DNA of 17,375 nt from Amoebophrya sp. AT5.2 (taxonomy: Eukaryota > Sar > Dinophyceae > Syndiniales > Amoebophryaceae), in NCBI GenBank assembly GCA_005223375.1, contig RXOD01004897.1, forward strand, positions 1 to 17,375. The letters run 5' to 3'. Shown piece after piece: positions 17,291-17,375 of this stretch. The translations under genes and the position numbers were made by a program. Each line of letters starts with the position of its first letter. Within the stretch, counting starts at the first letter, position 1. Under the pieces are notes generated by a model that worked only from the letters and a program-made list of their open reading frames with translations, ran no database searches and was not told the origin of the DNA.

Positions 17291-17375
17291 TTACAAGCCC
17301 CCGAGTGCGGCTCCCAGGAGAAGTCCGCCCGCCAGTCCCCCGCAGACGGCCGCATCGTAGCCACGGCGGCACCCG
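17291..17375 (-). CDS. 3' end of a small glycine-rich hydrophobic protein (partial)
   Basis: The minus frame entering at the right edge ends in TAA at 17291. The last residues, GYDAAVCGGLAGGLLLGAAL followed by GGL, form a Gly-zipper-like hydrophobic tail (GG, AGG, LGAA, LGG spacing), common at the ends of small Gly-rich membrane-associated proteins. Only about 27 codons are visible, so neither the family nor the start can be given. It has the same orientation as every other gene in the window. Confidence 0.45.
   Translation of the reverse strand, partial: GCRRGYDAAVCGGLAGGLLLGAALGGL

Noticed and set aside
1..17375. tRNA, rRNA, CRISPR array or bacterial operon signals
   Set aside because: I saw no cloverleaf, rRNA core sequence, regularly spaced repeats or Shine-Dalgarno pattern; the introns and domains are eukaryotic.

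Overview
The window looks like nuclear DNA of a eukaryotic protist. Coding stretches are GC-rich, genes are interrupted by introns, and the protein families are eukaryotic (GT47/exostosin, GRAM-VASt, protein kinase, EF-hand). All seven genes I can support, two of them cut by the window edges, lie on the minus strand. That one-way arrangement, together with introns that carry direct repeats at their edges and in one case inverted repeats just inside them, fits a dinoflagellate. It recalls in particular the Syndiniales parasite Amoebophrya, for which such introns have been described. This taxonomic call is an inference; no rRNA or other marker is present.

Layout in transcription order, from high to low coordinates. 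(1) 17375-17291 is the 3' end of a small glycine-rich hydrophobic protein. (2) 16011-12865 is a three-exon gene of about 911 aa: a GRAM/PH-like part, a VASt sterol-binding domain and a C-terminal membrane anchor, so probably an ER-anchored lipid-transfer protein. (3) 11905-6515 is a gene of at least seven exons encoding a GT47 (exostosin-like) glycosyltransferase fused to an FkbM-type methyltransferase, about 1236 aa in my model. (4) 5832-3476 is a three-exon secreted-looking protein kinase of about 564 aa with a Lys/Ala-rich N-terminal repeat. (5) 2127-682 is a 481-aa protein with degenerate EF-hands, an IBR/RING2-like zinc knuckle and a Ser-rich tail. (6) 462-1 is the 5' part of a possibly related EF-hand protein. 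Gene 7 is only a candidate: a 74-aa ORF with a 13-residue repeat at 12632-12408.

The most interesting aspect is the introns. The 560-nt intron between GT47 exons has no plausible GT-AG solution that avoids adding 37 extra residues. It is bounded by a 6-bp direct repeat (CGGTTT) whose collapse restores the reading frame, with 12-bp perfect inverted repeats just inside. This is the structure of a MITE-like introner with a target-site duplication. Kinase intron 1 is GT-AG and flanked by a 7-bp repeat (GGTACTT). Kinase intron 2 is flanked by TAAGGA and contains a perfect 20-bp hairpin. Another GT47 intron has a CAGAT repeat. The two GRAM-VASt introns show no such repeats, so the window seems to mix introner-derived and ordinary introns. 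Several ordinary-looking donors share the unusual sequence G|GTACTT.

The genes do not form an obvious pathway. The glycosyltransferase-methyltransferase, the secreted kinase and the sterol-transfer protein could all act in the secretory or membrane system. Exon joins were made by eye from frame, splice dinucleotides and family conservation; RNA data would be needed to fix them.
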